Assembly: GCA_045046885.1 (NCBI GenBank)
Contig: JASFYX010000022.1
Location: forward strand, 1 to 6,057
Direction: 5' to 3'
DNA from: CG1-02-35-72 sp045046885
Lineage (GTDB): Bacteria > Bacteroidota > Bacteroidia > Flavobacteriales > Flavobacteriaceae
DNA: 6,057 bases
The position numbers were made by a program, and so were the translations under genes. How positions within the stretch are numbered: the stretch's first letter is position 1; every line of letters starts with the position of its first letter. Positions 1-5,298 of the stretch are shown here, piece by piece. The notes beneath the pieces are model-generated. The model searched no databases and was not told the origin of the DNA. It saw only the letters and a program-made list of their open reading frames with translations.

Positions 1-714
1 TTCTATCTCTTGCGGACTGAGTTGCTGTGAATAATTAACTTCTTTTACATCGAAACCAACAGCGCGGAGTTTGTCAAAATAATCACGGCCATAAACACGC
101 ACATGGTCGTATTGGCCAAAATGTTTTTGCCGTTCTTTGGGTTTTGTAATGCTAAAATCTTCGTAAGTTTTAGTACGGCTTAAATCTTGTGGTACTTGAA
201 AAATACCAAATCCATCGGGTTTTAAAACCCTAAAAAGTTCTTGCATGGCTTTTTTATCATCTTCAATATGTTCTAAAACATGATTGCAAAAAACTACATC
301 AAAACTGTTATCCGTAAAGGGAAGATTAAGAATATCGGCTTTAACATCAACGTGTGGCGTGTAGAGGTCGGCTGTGGTGTAGTCTAAATTTTTAAGCTTT
401 TTAAAACGTTTTAGAAAACACTGTTCGGGTGCCAGATGTAAAACTTTTAAAGATGCTGTAAAAAAAGAAGTCTCATTTTGTAAGTATAACCACAACAACC
501 TATGACGTTCTAAAGAAAGCGTTCCTGGTGCTAAAACATTGGGACGCTGTACTTCATATCCGTAAGGTAAAAATTTACGGTAAGATTGGCCGTCAATTGG
601 GTCTGTAAAAGTGTCACCTTTAAACCAAACTGCTAAAAAAGGTTGCGCAAAATAACTCAGTTGTATCAACCAAGGGCGCGGAATGGTATTTAGTATCACT
701 TTAAAAAAGCCCAT
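1..714 (-). CDS. Class I SAM-dependent methyltransferase, 3' end outside window
   Basis: An open frame of 238 codons begins with ATG at 712-714 (MGFFKVILNT) and reads without a stop to the left edge, so the C-terminus is missing. From residue about 88 it looks like a Methyltransf_11-type Rossmann methyltransferase. SLKVLHLAPEQCF (88-100) sits at motif I, ADLY (115-118) at motif II, and KADILNLPF...FDVVFCNHVLEHI (125-150) followed by ELFRVLKPDG (159-168) is the characteristic core. Motif I has HLAPE in place of the usual GxGxG. The first 85 residues (PIDGQSYRKFLPYG, then TLSLERHRLLWLYL) are conserved-looking but I cannot assign them a role. The substrate is unknown. The start lies 2 nt after the map stop codon, so it is probably co-transcribed and translationally coupled with map. 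The class assignment is firm; any specific reaction would be a guess. Confidence 0.88.
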   Translation of the reverse strand, partial: MGFFKVILNTIPRPWLIQLSYFAQPFLAVWFKGDTFTDPIDGQSYRKFLPYGYEVQRPNVLAPGTLSLERHRLLWLYLQNETSFFTASLKVLHLAPEQCFLKRFKKLKNLDYTTADLYTPHVDVKADILNLPFTDNSFDVVFCNHVLEHIEDDKKAMQELFRVLKPDGFGIFQVPQDLSRTKTYEDFSITKPKERQKHFGQYDHVRVYGRDYFDKLRAVGFDVKEVNYSQQLSPQEIE

Positions 715-716
715 AA

Positions 717-1535
717 TTACAGTACTAAGGGCTCTTTTCTAAAGGGTTCTTCTTCGTCACTTTCAATGCCCAATGCTTTATGAATGTATTTAAAAGTTGA
801 TAAAAGTTCGGGTTTGCCGTCAATAATAGCTACATCGTGTTCAAAGTGTGCCGAAGGTTCACCATCGGCTGTTAAAATGGTCCAACCGTCTCTTAGTTGT
901 TTTATACGATGCGTTCCTAAATTTATCATAGGCTCAATAGCTACCACCATGCCTTCTTTAAACTGTTTACCGCGTCCGCGTTTGCCGTAATTGGGCATTT
1001 CGGGGTCTTCGTGCATCACACGCCCTAAACCGTGTCCTACTAATTCGCGTACCACACCGTAGCCTTCTTTTTCGGTGTATTGCTGAATGGCAAAGCCCAC
1101 GTCGCCTACACGATTACCGGCTTTAAACTGTGCAATACCTTTGTATAAACTTTCTCGTGTTATTTTTAAGAGTTTTTTAGTGGCTTCGTCAACATCACCC
1201 ACTTCAAAAGTATAAGCATGGTCACCGTAAAAGCCATTTTTAATAGATCCGCAATCAACCGAAATAATAGAGCCATCTTCAAGAGGAGTATCATTTGGAA
1301 TACCGTGTACTACTTGCGAATTTGGACTCATACACAAGGTGTTAGGAAAATCGTATAATCCTAAAAAACCTGGCTCGGCTTTGTGGTCTCTAATAAAAAT
1401 TTCGGCTAATTTATCTAAATATAAAGTTGTTACACCGGGTTTTATTTCGGCGGCCAACATCCCTAAAGTTTTAGAAACAATAAGAGCACTTTCGCGCATC
1501 AACTCTATTTCTTCGCGTGTTTTAATATGAATCAT
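717..1535 (-). CDS. map: Type I methionine aminopeptidase
   Basis: This enzyme removes the initiator methionine from nascent cytosolic proteins. I take the start at ATG 1533-1535, giving 272 residues that begin MIHIKTREEIELM, the usual N-terminus for the family. A frame extended to ATG 1566-1568 would add 11 residues, but those codons cover the -7 promoter box. The five metal ligands are D94, D105, H168, E201 and E232, with exactly the spacing of E. coli D97, D108, H171, E204 and E235. The catalytic His is H77 in VVHGIP, and GHGLGRVMHEDP (167-178) is typical. An acidic, charged tail (about 256-268, ESDEEEPFRKEP) extends past the catalytic core. The gene is normally essential. It is followed after 2 nt by the methyltransferase gene on the same strand and is divergent from the CoA-transferase gene. 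Confidence 0.97.
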   Translation of the reverse strand: MIHIKTREEIELMRESALIVSKTLGMLAAEIKPGVTTLYLDKLAEIFIRDHKAEPGFLGLYDFPNTLCMSPNSQVVHGIPNDTPLEDGSIISVDCGSIKNGFYGDHAYTFEVGDVDEATKKLLKITRESLYKGIAQFKAGNRVGDVGFAIQQYTEKEGYGVVRELVGHGLGRVMHEDPEMPNYGKRGRGKQFKEGMVVAIEPMINLGTHRIKQLRDGWTILTADGEPSAHFEHDVAIIDGKPELLSTFKYIHKALGIESDEEEPFRKEPLVL

Positions 1536-1554
1536 AGTCAGTTTAAATAGCCCA

Positions 1555-1583
1555 CAAATATAATTCAAAAAAAGGATTACAAA
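1555..1583 (-). promoter_or_regulatory. Putative map promoter (Bacteroidetes type)
   Basis: On the minus strand TATATTTG (1562-1555) matches the Bacteroidetes -7 consensus TAnnTTTG. TTTG at 1583-1580 lies 17 nt upstream and fits the -33 element. Transcription would start near 1548, leaving a leader of roughly a dozen nt before ATG 1535, with no clear Shine-Dalgarno sequence, as is common in this phylum. This arrangement decides the map start, because the longer alternative would begin inside or upstream of the -7 box. Confidence 0.65.
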
Positions 1584-1651
1584 CGGGTTTGACCTAAAAG
1601 TTACTGAATATAAAAATGATTTTTAACAGGAATTTAGCTTAAATTAAGTCG

Positions 1652-1659
1652 TAATTTTG
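1652..1659 (+). promoter_or_regulatory. Putative -7 box for the CoA-transferase gene
   Basis: TAATTTTG matches TAnnTTTG and ends 16 nt before ATG 1676. I found no TTG at the expected -33 distance, so the upstream element is weak or absent. A purine stretch AAGAAG directly abuts the start codon and may help initiation. The box is divergent from the map promoter, with about 90 nt between the two -7 boxes. Confidence 0.5.
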
Positions 1660-1675
1660 CACAAAAATCAAGAAG

Positions 1676-2938
1676 ATGTACAAAGCAGTAAGCGCCGAAG
1701 AGGCCGTAAAAATTATAAAATCAGGAGATCGTATTTATATTCAGGCCGCTGCCGCTGCCCCTCAAATACTTATAAATGCTATGACAGCGCGTCATAGTGA
1801 GTTAAAAAATGTAGAAATAAGTCATTTGCACACCGAAGGAAAAGCACCTTATGCCGATATAAAATACAAAGACAGTTTTTGTGTGAATTCCTTTTTTGTG
1901 GGTGGCAATGTACGCCACACTTTAAAACAAGGTAATGGTTCTTACACGCCTGTTTTTTTAAGCGAATTGCCTTTATTATTTAAACGCAATATCATTCCGA
2001 TTGATGTGGCAATGATTCAAGTTTCGCCCCCAGATAAGCACGGTTACTGCTCTTTAGGTGTTTCTATTGAAGCTACTTTGGCAGCTATTTCTAATGCTAA
2101 ACACGTTATTGCACAGATAAATAAATATATGCCACGTACGCATGGCGATGGTATTATTCATATTTCTGAATTGGATACTTTTGTTGAAGAAGACAGTCCT
2201 TTAGTCGAACTTAAGATTCCAAACCCTACAAAAATTGAACAAAAAATTGGTGATTATATTGCCGAATTAATTGACGATCGCAGTACTTTACAAATGGGCA
2301 TTGGCGTTATTCCCAATGCGGTTTTAAATAATTTAACGAATCATAAAGATTTAGGACTTCATACGGAAATGCTTTCGGATGGTGTGATAGATTTAATTTT
2401 AAGTGACGTGATTAATTCTAATTATAAAGCCGTAAATCCGGGACGTGCTTTGGCCACTTTTGCTTTGGGTAGTAAGCGTTTATACGATTATATTGATGAC
2501 AATCCATTTGTAGAAATGCGGGCAGCAGATTATGTAAATGACGTCGCTAATATTAGACAAAATCCTAAAATGGTATCTATAAATTCGGCTATTGAAGTCG
2601 ATATTACGGGTCAGGTGTGTGCTGATTCCATCGGGAAAAATATTTATTCTGGTGTTGGTGGTCAGATGGATTTTATACGCGGCGCCAGTTTAAGCGAAGG
2701 CGGAAAAGCCATAATAGCGCTACCTTCTACAACTAAAAAAGGCCTGAGTAGAATAGTGTCTTTCTTAAAACAAGGAGCAGGTGTTGTAACAACACGTGCT
2801 CATGTGCAATATATTATTACAGAATATGGCGTGGCTAATTTATATGGCAAAACTATGGATCAACGCATAAAAGCTTTGATAGATATTGCGCATCCAGATC
2901 ATAGAGAAAATATAGCACGAACCTATTTTGACGCGTAG
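1676..2938 (+). CDS. Acetyl-CoA hydrolase/CoA-transferase family protein
   Basis: This 420-residue cytosolic protein belongs to the family that includes 4-hydroxybutyrate CoA-transferase, succinyl-CoA:acetate CoA-transferase and acetyl-CoA hydrolase. These enzymes move CoA between carboxylates through a glutamyl-CoA thioester. The N-terminal half has SPPDKHGYCSLGVS (117-130), then QMGIGVIPNAV (206-216). E231 in LHTEMLSDGV aligns with the catalytic glutamate. The C-terminal half carries the CoA-site motif GVGGQMDFIRGA (326-337), the loop GAGVVTTRAHVQYIITEYGVA (split 367-376 and 377-387), and NLYGK (388-392). Length is normal for the 4-hydroxybutyrate CoA-transferase-like branch, and no key motif is missing. 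The start is supported by the upstream TAATTTTG box and AAGAAG. The gene stands alone, divergent from map and convergent with the HAD gene, so context does not identify the acyl substrate. Confidence 0.92.
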   Translation: MYKAVSAEEAVKIIKSGDRIYIQAAAAAPQILINAMTARHSELKNVEISHLHTEGKAPYADIKYKDSFCVNSFFVGGNVRHTLKQGNGSYTPVFLSELPLLFKRNIIPIDVAMIQVSPPDKHGYCSLGVSIEATLAAISNAKHVIAQINKYMPRTHGDGIIHISELDTFVEEDSPLVELKIPNPTKIEQKIGDYIAELIDDRSTLQMGIGVIPNAVLNNLTNHKDLGLHTEMLSDGVIDLILSDVINSNYKAVNPGRALATFALGSKRLYDYIDDNPFVEMRAADYVNDVANIRQNPKMVSINSAIEVDITGQVCADSIGKNIYSGVGGQMDFIRGASLSEGGKAIIALPSTTKKGLSRIVSFLKQGAGVVTTRAHVQYIITEYGVANLYGKTMDQRIKALIDIAHPDHRENIARTYFDA

Positions 2939-2943
2939 AAATC

Positions 2944-2966
2944 TGAGTGTAACCTTGACTCTTTGT
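2944..2966 (+). repeat. Direct repeat copy 1
   Basis: This 23-bp stretch ending TGACTCTTTGT matches 3185-3207 with two mismatches (positions 7 and 12 of the motif). Its 2946-2960 part also matches the reverse complement of 3169-3183 with two mismatches. It begins 5 nt after the CoA-transferase stop codon. Confidence 0.7.
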
Positions 2967-2972
2967 GCCTTC

Positions 2973-3063
2973 CGTCTTTGCGAGCCTGAAAGGCGAAGCA
3001 ATCTCATAAAGGCAGTTACAATTTTCAAGAGATAACCACGTCGCTAGGCTCCTCGTTATGACG
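2973..3063. repeat. Degenerate REP-like palindromic element
   Basis: The left arm (2973-3005) contains TTGCGAG and GCGAAGCAATCTC. The right arm (3029-3063) contains CGTCGCTAGGCTCCTCG and ends in ATGACG. The arms are imperfectly complementary in blocks (CGTC, CGAG, GCGA, TCTC). They resemble the dispersed 'CATTGCGAG...GAAGCAATCTC' type of palindrome seen between genes in many bacteria. The left arm has an internal hairpin GCCT-GAA-AGGC (2984-2994). A T5 run follows the right arm on the plus strand (3064-3068), so the folded RNA might also help end the CoA-transferase transcript. The family resemblance is from memory, and copy number in this genome is unknown. Confidence 0.5.
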
Positions 3064-3066
3064 TTT

Positions 3067-3098
3067 TTGCGAAGTTTTTTGTAAAAAAACTGTGGCAA
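3067..3098 (+). terminator. Possible terminator hairpin with T/A-run stem
   Basis: The stem pairs TTGC (3067-3070) with GCAA (3095-3098) and AGTTTTTT (3073-3080) with AAAAAACT (3084-3091), with a G-G mismatch, a bulge and a 3-nt loop. It is followed on the plus strand by the T-rich TCTTTTC. It could stop the CoA-transferase transcript, although much of the stem is A-U and so only moderately stable. It may also be a remnant of the neighbouring repeat element. Confidence 0.4.
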
Positions 3099-3123
3099 TC
3101 TTTTCATTCAAACTTCAAACTAA

Positions 3124-3156
3124 ATTGATACGATGACTGTGAGTCATCGTATCAAT
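3124..3156. terminator. Perfect 15-bp hairpin, probable terminator
   Basis: The arms ATTGATACGATGACT and AGTCATCGTATCAAT are exactly complementary across a 3-nt GTG loop. The plus-strand sequence after the stem is A-rich. The minus-strand side reads TTAGTTTG, so the T-rich tail, although modest, favours transcripts coming from the HAD side. The location between convergent genes supports a terminator. An operator or cruciform site is the alternative. Confidence 0.6.
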
Positions 3157-3168
3157 AAAAACGAAACA

Positions 3169-3201
3169 AGTCAAGGCTTCACTTTGAGTGAAACCCTGAC
3201 T
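3169..3201 (-). terminator. 15-bp hairpin, stable mainly as minus-strand RNA
   Basis: AGTCAAGGCTTCACT (3169-3183) pairs with AGTGAAACCCTGACT (3187-3201) across the 3-nt loop TTG. In plus-strand RNA two positions (3174/3196 and 3177/3193) are A-C mismatches. In minus-strand RNA both become G-U pairs, so the stem is continuous. On the minus strand the stem is followed by a T-rich run containing TTTCGTTTTTATT, which suits termination downstream of the HAD gene. The plus side is also T-rich (CTTTGTCTTTTCTT), so bidirectional use is possible. Confidence 0.6.
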
Positions 3202-3207
3202 CTTTGT
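3185..3207 (+). repeat. Direct repeat copy 3 (right copy)
   Basis: This 23-bp copy matches 2944-2966 with two mismatches. It overlaps the right arm of the 3169-3201 hairpin. The left arm of that hairpin (3169-3183) is the same motif in inverted orientation and counts as copy 2. Confidence 0.7.
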
Positions 3208-3230
3208 CTTTTCTTGGGGTTCTGTAAATT

Positions 3231-3255
3231 AAACCTGAGGTTGAACTCAGTTTTT
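3231..3255. terminator. Short bidirectional terminator beside HAD stop codon
   Basis: CTGAG (3235-3239) pairs with CTCAG (3246-3250) across a 6-nt loop. The stem extends on the outer side with AAAC/GTTT and a single bulge. On the plus strand it is followed directly by TTTTT (3251-3255). On the minus strand it comes just after the HAD stop codon and is followed by GTTTAATTT. It is a plausible end for transcripts from either side. Confidence 0.5.
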
Positions 3256-3664
3256 AAGATTTTAAAAAAGAGAAAAAGCCTTTTTTAGCAGGTGGTTCTC
3301 CTAGAGGTTTACCATCAGAAATAAGGCGGTATATTTCGCCCCAATCGAGGAGACCACCGATGTTTCTATCGTCAATATAAATATCTGCTAAAATTTTTCT
3401 ACTGATTTTTTCTGTCAACTTTTCACCTTCAAAACTACTATTAACGGCATAGAATTCGACACCGTTTTTTTTGCAAAAATCTACGGCTTTTTGTAAAAGA
3501 GAACCGCCACGATAAGTCCACAAAATAAGTCGGTGACCATCATTTTTTAGCGCTTTTAAAGTGTCGAAAGCAAAAATAATGGGCTTGCCTATTTTAGGGT
3601 AAGCCGATTCTACAATGGTGCCATCAAAGTCAACTGCGATAACTAGTGATTTTTCGGGAATCAT
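3254..3664 (-). CDS. Small HAD-type phosphatase, BT0820-like
   Basis: This 136-residue protein is a cap-less or minimally capped HAD-superfamily hydrolase. Motif I is VDFDGTIV (11-18), with D12 as nucleophile and D14 as general acid/base. Motif II is WTYRGG (49-54), with T50. K90 in SRKILADIYIDDRN probably serves as motif III, and D98/D99 form motif IV, the Mg site. The set is complete, so it should be an active Mg-dependent phosphatase. The overall pattern fits the small BT0820-type HAD phosphatases of Bacteroidetes, whose physiological substrate I do not know. The basic-aromatic tail (127-136, KKGFFSFLKS) is unassigned. It starts at ATG 3662-3664, 31 nt downstream of gpmI on the same strand, and has its own possible -7 box in that gap. 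Confidence 0.85.
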   Translation of the reverse strand: MIPEKSLVIAVDFDGTIVESAYPKIGKPIIFAFDTLKALKNDGHRLILWTYRGGSLLQKAVDFCKKNGVEFYAVNSSFEGEKLTEKISRKILADIYIDDRNIGGLLDWGEIYRLISDGKPLGEPPAKKGFFSFLKS

Positions 3665-3681
3665 TTTTATTAGTTTTTAAG

Positions 3682-3689
3682 CAAATATA
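3682..3689 (-). promoter_or_regulatory. Putative -7 box for the HAD gene
   Basis: In the gap between gpmI and the HAD gene, the minus strand reads TATATTTG, an exact TAnnTTTG match, 17 nt before the HAD start codon. No TTG is visible at the -33 distance, which falls inside the end of gpmI. The HAD gene may therefore be transcribed both by read-through from gpmI and from this site. Confidence 0.45.
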
Positions 3690-3695
3690 TTTAAT

Positions 3696-5213
3696 TTATA
3701 TTAATGATTTTTGCGTCATAACTTTAGGTTGTTTTATGCCCATTAATTTTAAAATAGTAGGTGCCATATCACTCAAAATACCATTTTCAATTTTTTTAAG
3801 GTCTTTATCAACTAAAATAATAGGTACAGGAAAAGTTGTGTGTGCTGTATTAGGCGTACCATCTTCATTGCGCATTTTTTCACAGTTGCCATGGTCGGCA
3901 ATAATTATGGTTGTATAATTGTTTTCAAGCGCTGTTGTAACGACATCTTTTACACAATTGTCAACAGCTTGACAGGCTTTAATAGCGGCTTCCATAACAC
4001 CGGTATGCCCAACCATATCGCCATTGGCAAAATTGAGACATACAAAATCAACATCTCCTTTTTTGAGCTCGGGGACAATGCCATCGCGAATGTCGTAAGC
4101 ACTCATTTCGGGTTTTAAATCGTAAGTAGCCACTTTTGGTGAGGGACATAAAATGCGACTTTCACCTTTAAAAGGCTTTTCGCGACCTCCAGAAAAGAAA
4201 AAAGTAACGTGCGGATATTTTTCGGTTTCGGCAATTCGGATTTGCTTTTTGTTATTTTGTTCTAAGATTTCGCCAAGTGTTTCTTTTAAGTCATCTTTTG
4301 GATAGACTATGTGTAATCCTTTAAAAGTAACGTCATAATTGGTTAGTGTTACAAAATAGAGCGGTATTTTTTGCATACCAAATTCAGGAAAATCTTGTTG
4401 TGTAAGGACTTGTGTTAATTCTCTACCACGATCGGTTCTAAAATTAAAATAGATTACTACATCGTCTTCTTTTATGGTAGCAATAGGTTGGTTATTATCA
4501 TCAACTTTAATAATGGGTTTTATAAACTCATCTGTTACATCATTGTTGTAACTATCTTTTATGCTGCTGATTAAGTTGGTTGATTTTTTGCCTTCTCCGT
4601 TAACCAAAGCTTTATAAGATAAAGCCACGCGCTCCCAACGTTTGTCGCGATCCATAGCGTAATAACGTCCTGTAATACTGGCTATTTTGCCAGTAGTTTT
4701 TTCTAAATGTTGTTCCAAATCTTCTATAAAACCAACCCCAGATTTTGGGTCACAATCACGTCCATCCGTAAAAGCATGAACAAAAACATTAGAGAGATTA
4801 TTATCGGCAGCAGCTTGCGTTAAAGCTTTTAAATGATTGATGTGTGAGTGGATACCGCCATCGGACAGTAATCCCATAAAATGGACATTTTTATTATTTT
4901 CTTTAGCATAATTAAAAGCATTGACAATTTCTTTTTCGTTTGCTAACGAACCGTCCTTTGCTGCTAAATTTATTTTAACAAGATTCTGATAAACTATTCG
5001 TCCAGCCCCTAAATTCATATGACCGACTTCTGAGTTGCCCATTTGTCCTTCGGGCAAACCGACATTTAAGCCATCTGTACGCAAACTAGCATTGGGGTAA
5101 TTTTTGTAAAGGCTGTCTATAAAAGGCGTATCGGCGTGGTCTATGGCAGAAACATCGGGATTTTGAGCGATGCCCCAACCATCTAAAATCATTAAAATAA
5201 CTTTTTTGTTCAT
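3696..5213 (-). CDS. gpmI: 2,3-bisphosphoglycerate-independent phosphoglycerate mutase
   Basis: This cytosolic enzyme interconverts 3- and 2-phosphoglycerate in glycolysis and gluconeogenesis through a phosphoserine intermediate with two Mn ions. Its 505 residues are the usual family length. ILDGWG (9-14) supplies D11, and GQMGNSEVGHMN (56-67) supplies the phosphorylated serine S61. The inserted transferase domain (about 75-300) carries GGIHSH (119-124), HAFTDGRDCDP (146-156) and NFRTDRGRELT (257-267). K332 in ETEKYPHVTFFFSGG lies at the substrate site. The C-terminal phosphatase domain has the metal ligands D399 and H403 in NGDMVGHTG, D440 and H441 in ADHGN, and H458 in TAHTT. All are present. 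The start is ATG 5211-5213, downstream of TAnnTTTG boxes. The remB-like gene lies 85 nt upstream and the HAD gene 31 nt downstream, both co-directional. Confidence 0.98.
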   Translation of the reverse strand: MNKKVILMILDGWGIAQNPDVSAIDHADTPFIDSLYKNYPNASLRTDGLNVGLPEGQMGNSEVGHMNLGAGRIVYQNLVKINLAAKDGSLANEKEIVNAFNYAKENNKNVHFMGLLSDGGIHSHINHLKALTQAAADNNLSNVFVHAFTDGRDCDPKSGVGFIEDLEQHLEKTTGKIASITGRYYAMDRDKRWERVALSYKALVNGEGKKSTNLISSIKDSYNNDVTDEFIKPIIKVDDNNQPIATIKEDDVVIYFNFRTDRGRELTQVLTQQDFPEFGMQKIPLYFVTLTNYDVTFKGLHIVYPKDDLKETLGEILEQNNKKQIRIAETEKYPHVTFFFSGGREKPFKGESRILCPSPKVATYDLKPEMSAYDIRDGIVPELKKGDVDFVCLNFANGDMVGHTGVMEAAIKACQAVDNCVKDVVTTALENNYTTIIIADHGNCEKMRNEDGTPNTAHTTFPVPIILVDKDLKKIENGILSDMAPTILKLMGIKQPKVMTQKSLI

Positions 5214-5233
5214 CGGTATTAAATAATAAGAGA

Positions 5234-5273
5234 CAAAGGTACAAACTTAGTCGTGAGTATGTAAATCTTTCAA
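5234..5273 (-). promoter_or_regulatory. Putative gpmI promoter with two overlapping-range -7 boxes
   Basis: On the minus strand TAAGTTTG (5249-5242) and TACCTTTG (5241-5234) lie in tandem, and both match TAnnTTTG. TTG at 5273-5271 is 21 nt upstream of the first box, within the accepted spacing. The second box has no good -33 partner. The leader to ATG 5213 is AT-rich and has no evident Shine-Dalgarno sequence. Confidence 0.55.
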
Positions 5274-5298
5274 GTCAATTTAACGAAATGGTTTTCGG

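Larger units (their letters stand above)
2939..3253. other. Convergent non-coding region rich in hairpins and repeats
   Basis: This 315-nt gap lies between the 3' ends of the plus-strand CoA-transferase gene and the minus-strand HAD gene. I see no credible coding sequence in it. It contains, in order: one copy of a repeated motif (2944-2966), an imperfect REP-like palindrome (2973-3063), a T/A-run hairpin (3067-3098), a perfect 15-bp hairpin (3124-3156), a second 15-bp hairpin (3169-3201) overlapping two further copies of the motif, and a short hairpin beside the HAD stop codon (3231-3255). The position suits bidirectional transcription termination. Confidence 0.75.

Noticed and set aside
784..990. 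Plus-strand open frame of 68 codons
   Set aside because: It lies wholly inside map on the opposite strand; map has all its catalytic residues, so this is an antisense shadow.
1339..1530. Plus-strand open frame of 63 codons
   Set aside because: It is antisense to the N-terminal part of map and has no promoter or recognisable protein.
2840..3107. Minus-strand open frames of 62 and 84 codons crossing the end of the CoA-transferase gene
   Set aside because: They run through the REP-like palindrome and the antisense of a confident gene; their sequence is repeat-derived and resembles no protein I know.
2939..3253. CRISPR array or insertion sequence in the repeat-rich gap
   Set aside because: The repeats are few, diverged, in mixed orientation and irregularly spaced, and no cas or transposase gene is present.
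3646..4118. Two plus-strand open frames of about 90 codons
   Set aside because: Both are antisense to gpmI (the first also overlaps the HAD start), and their codons mirror a well-conserved gene.
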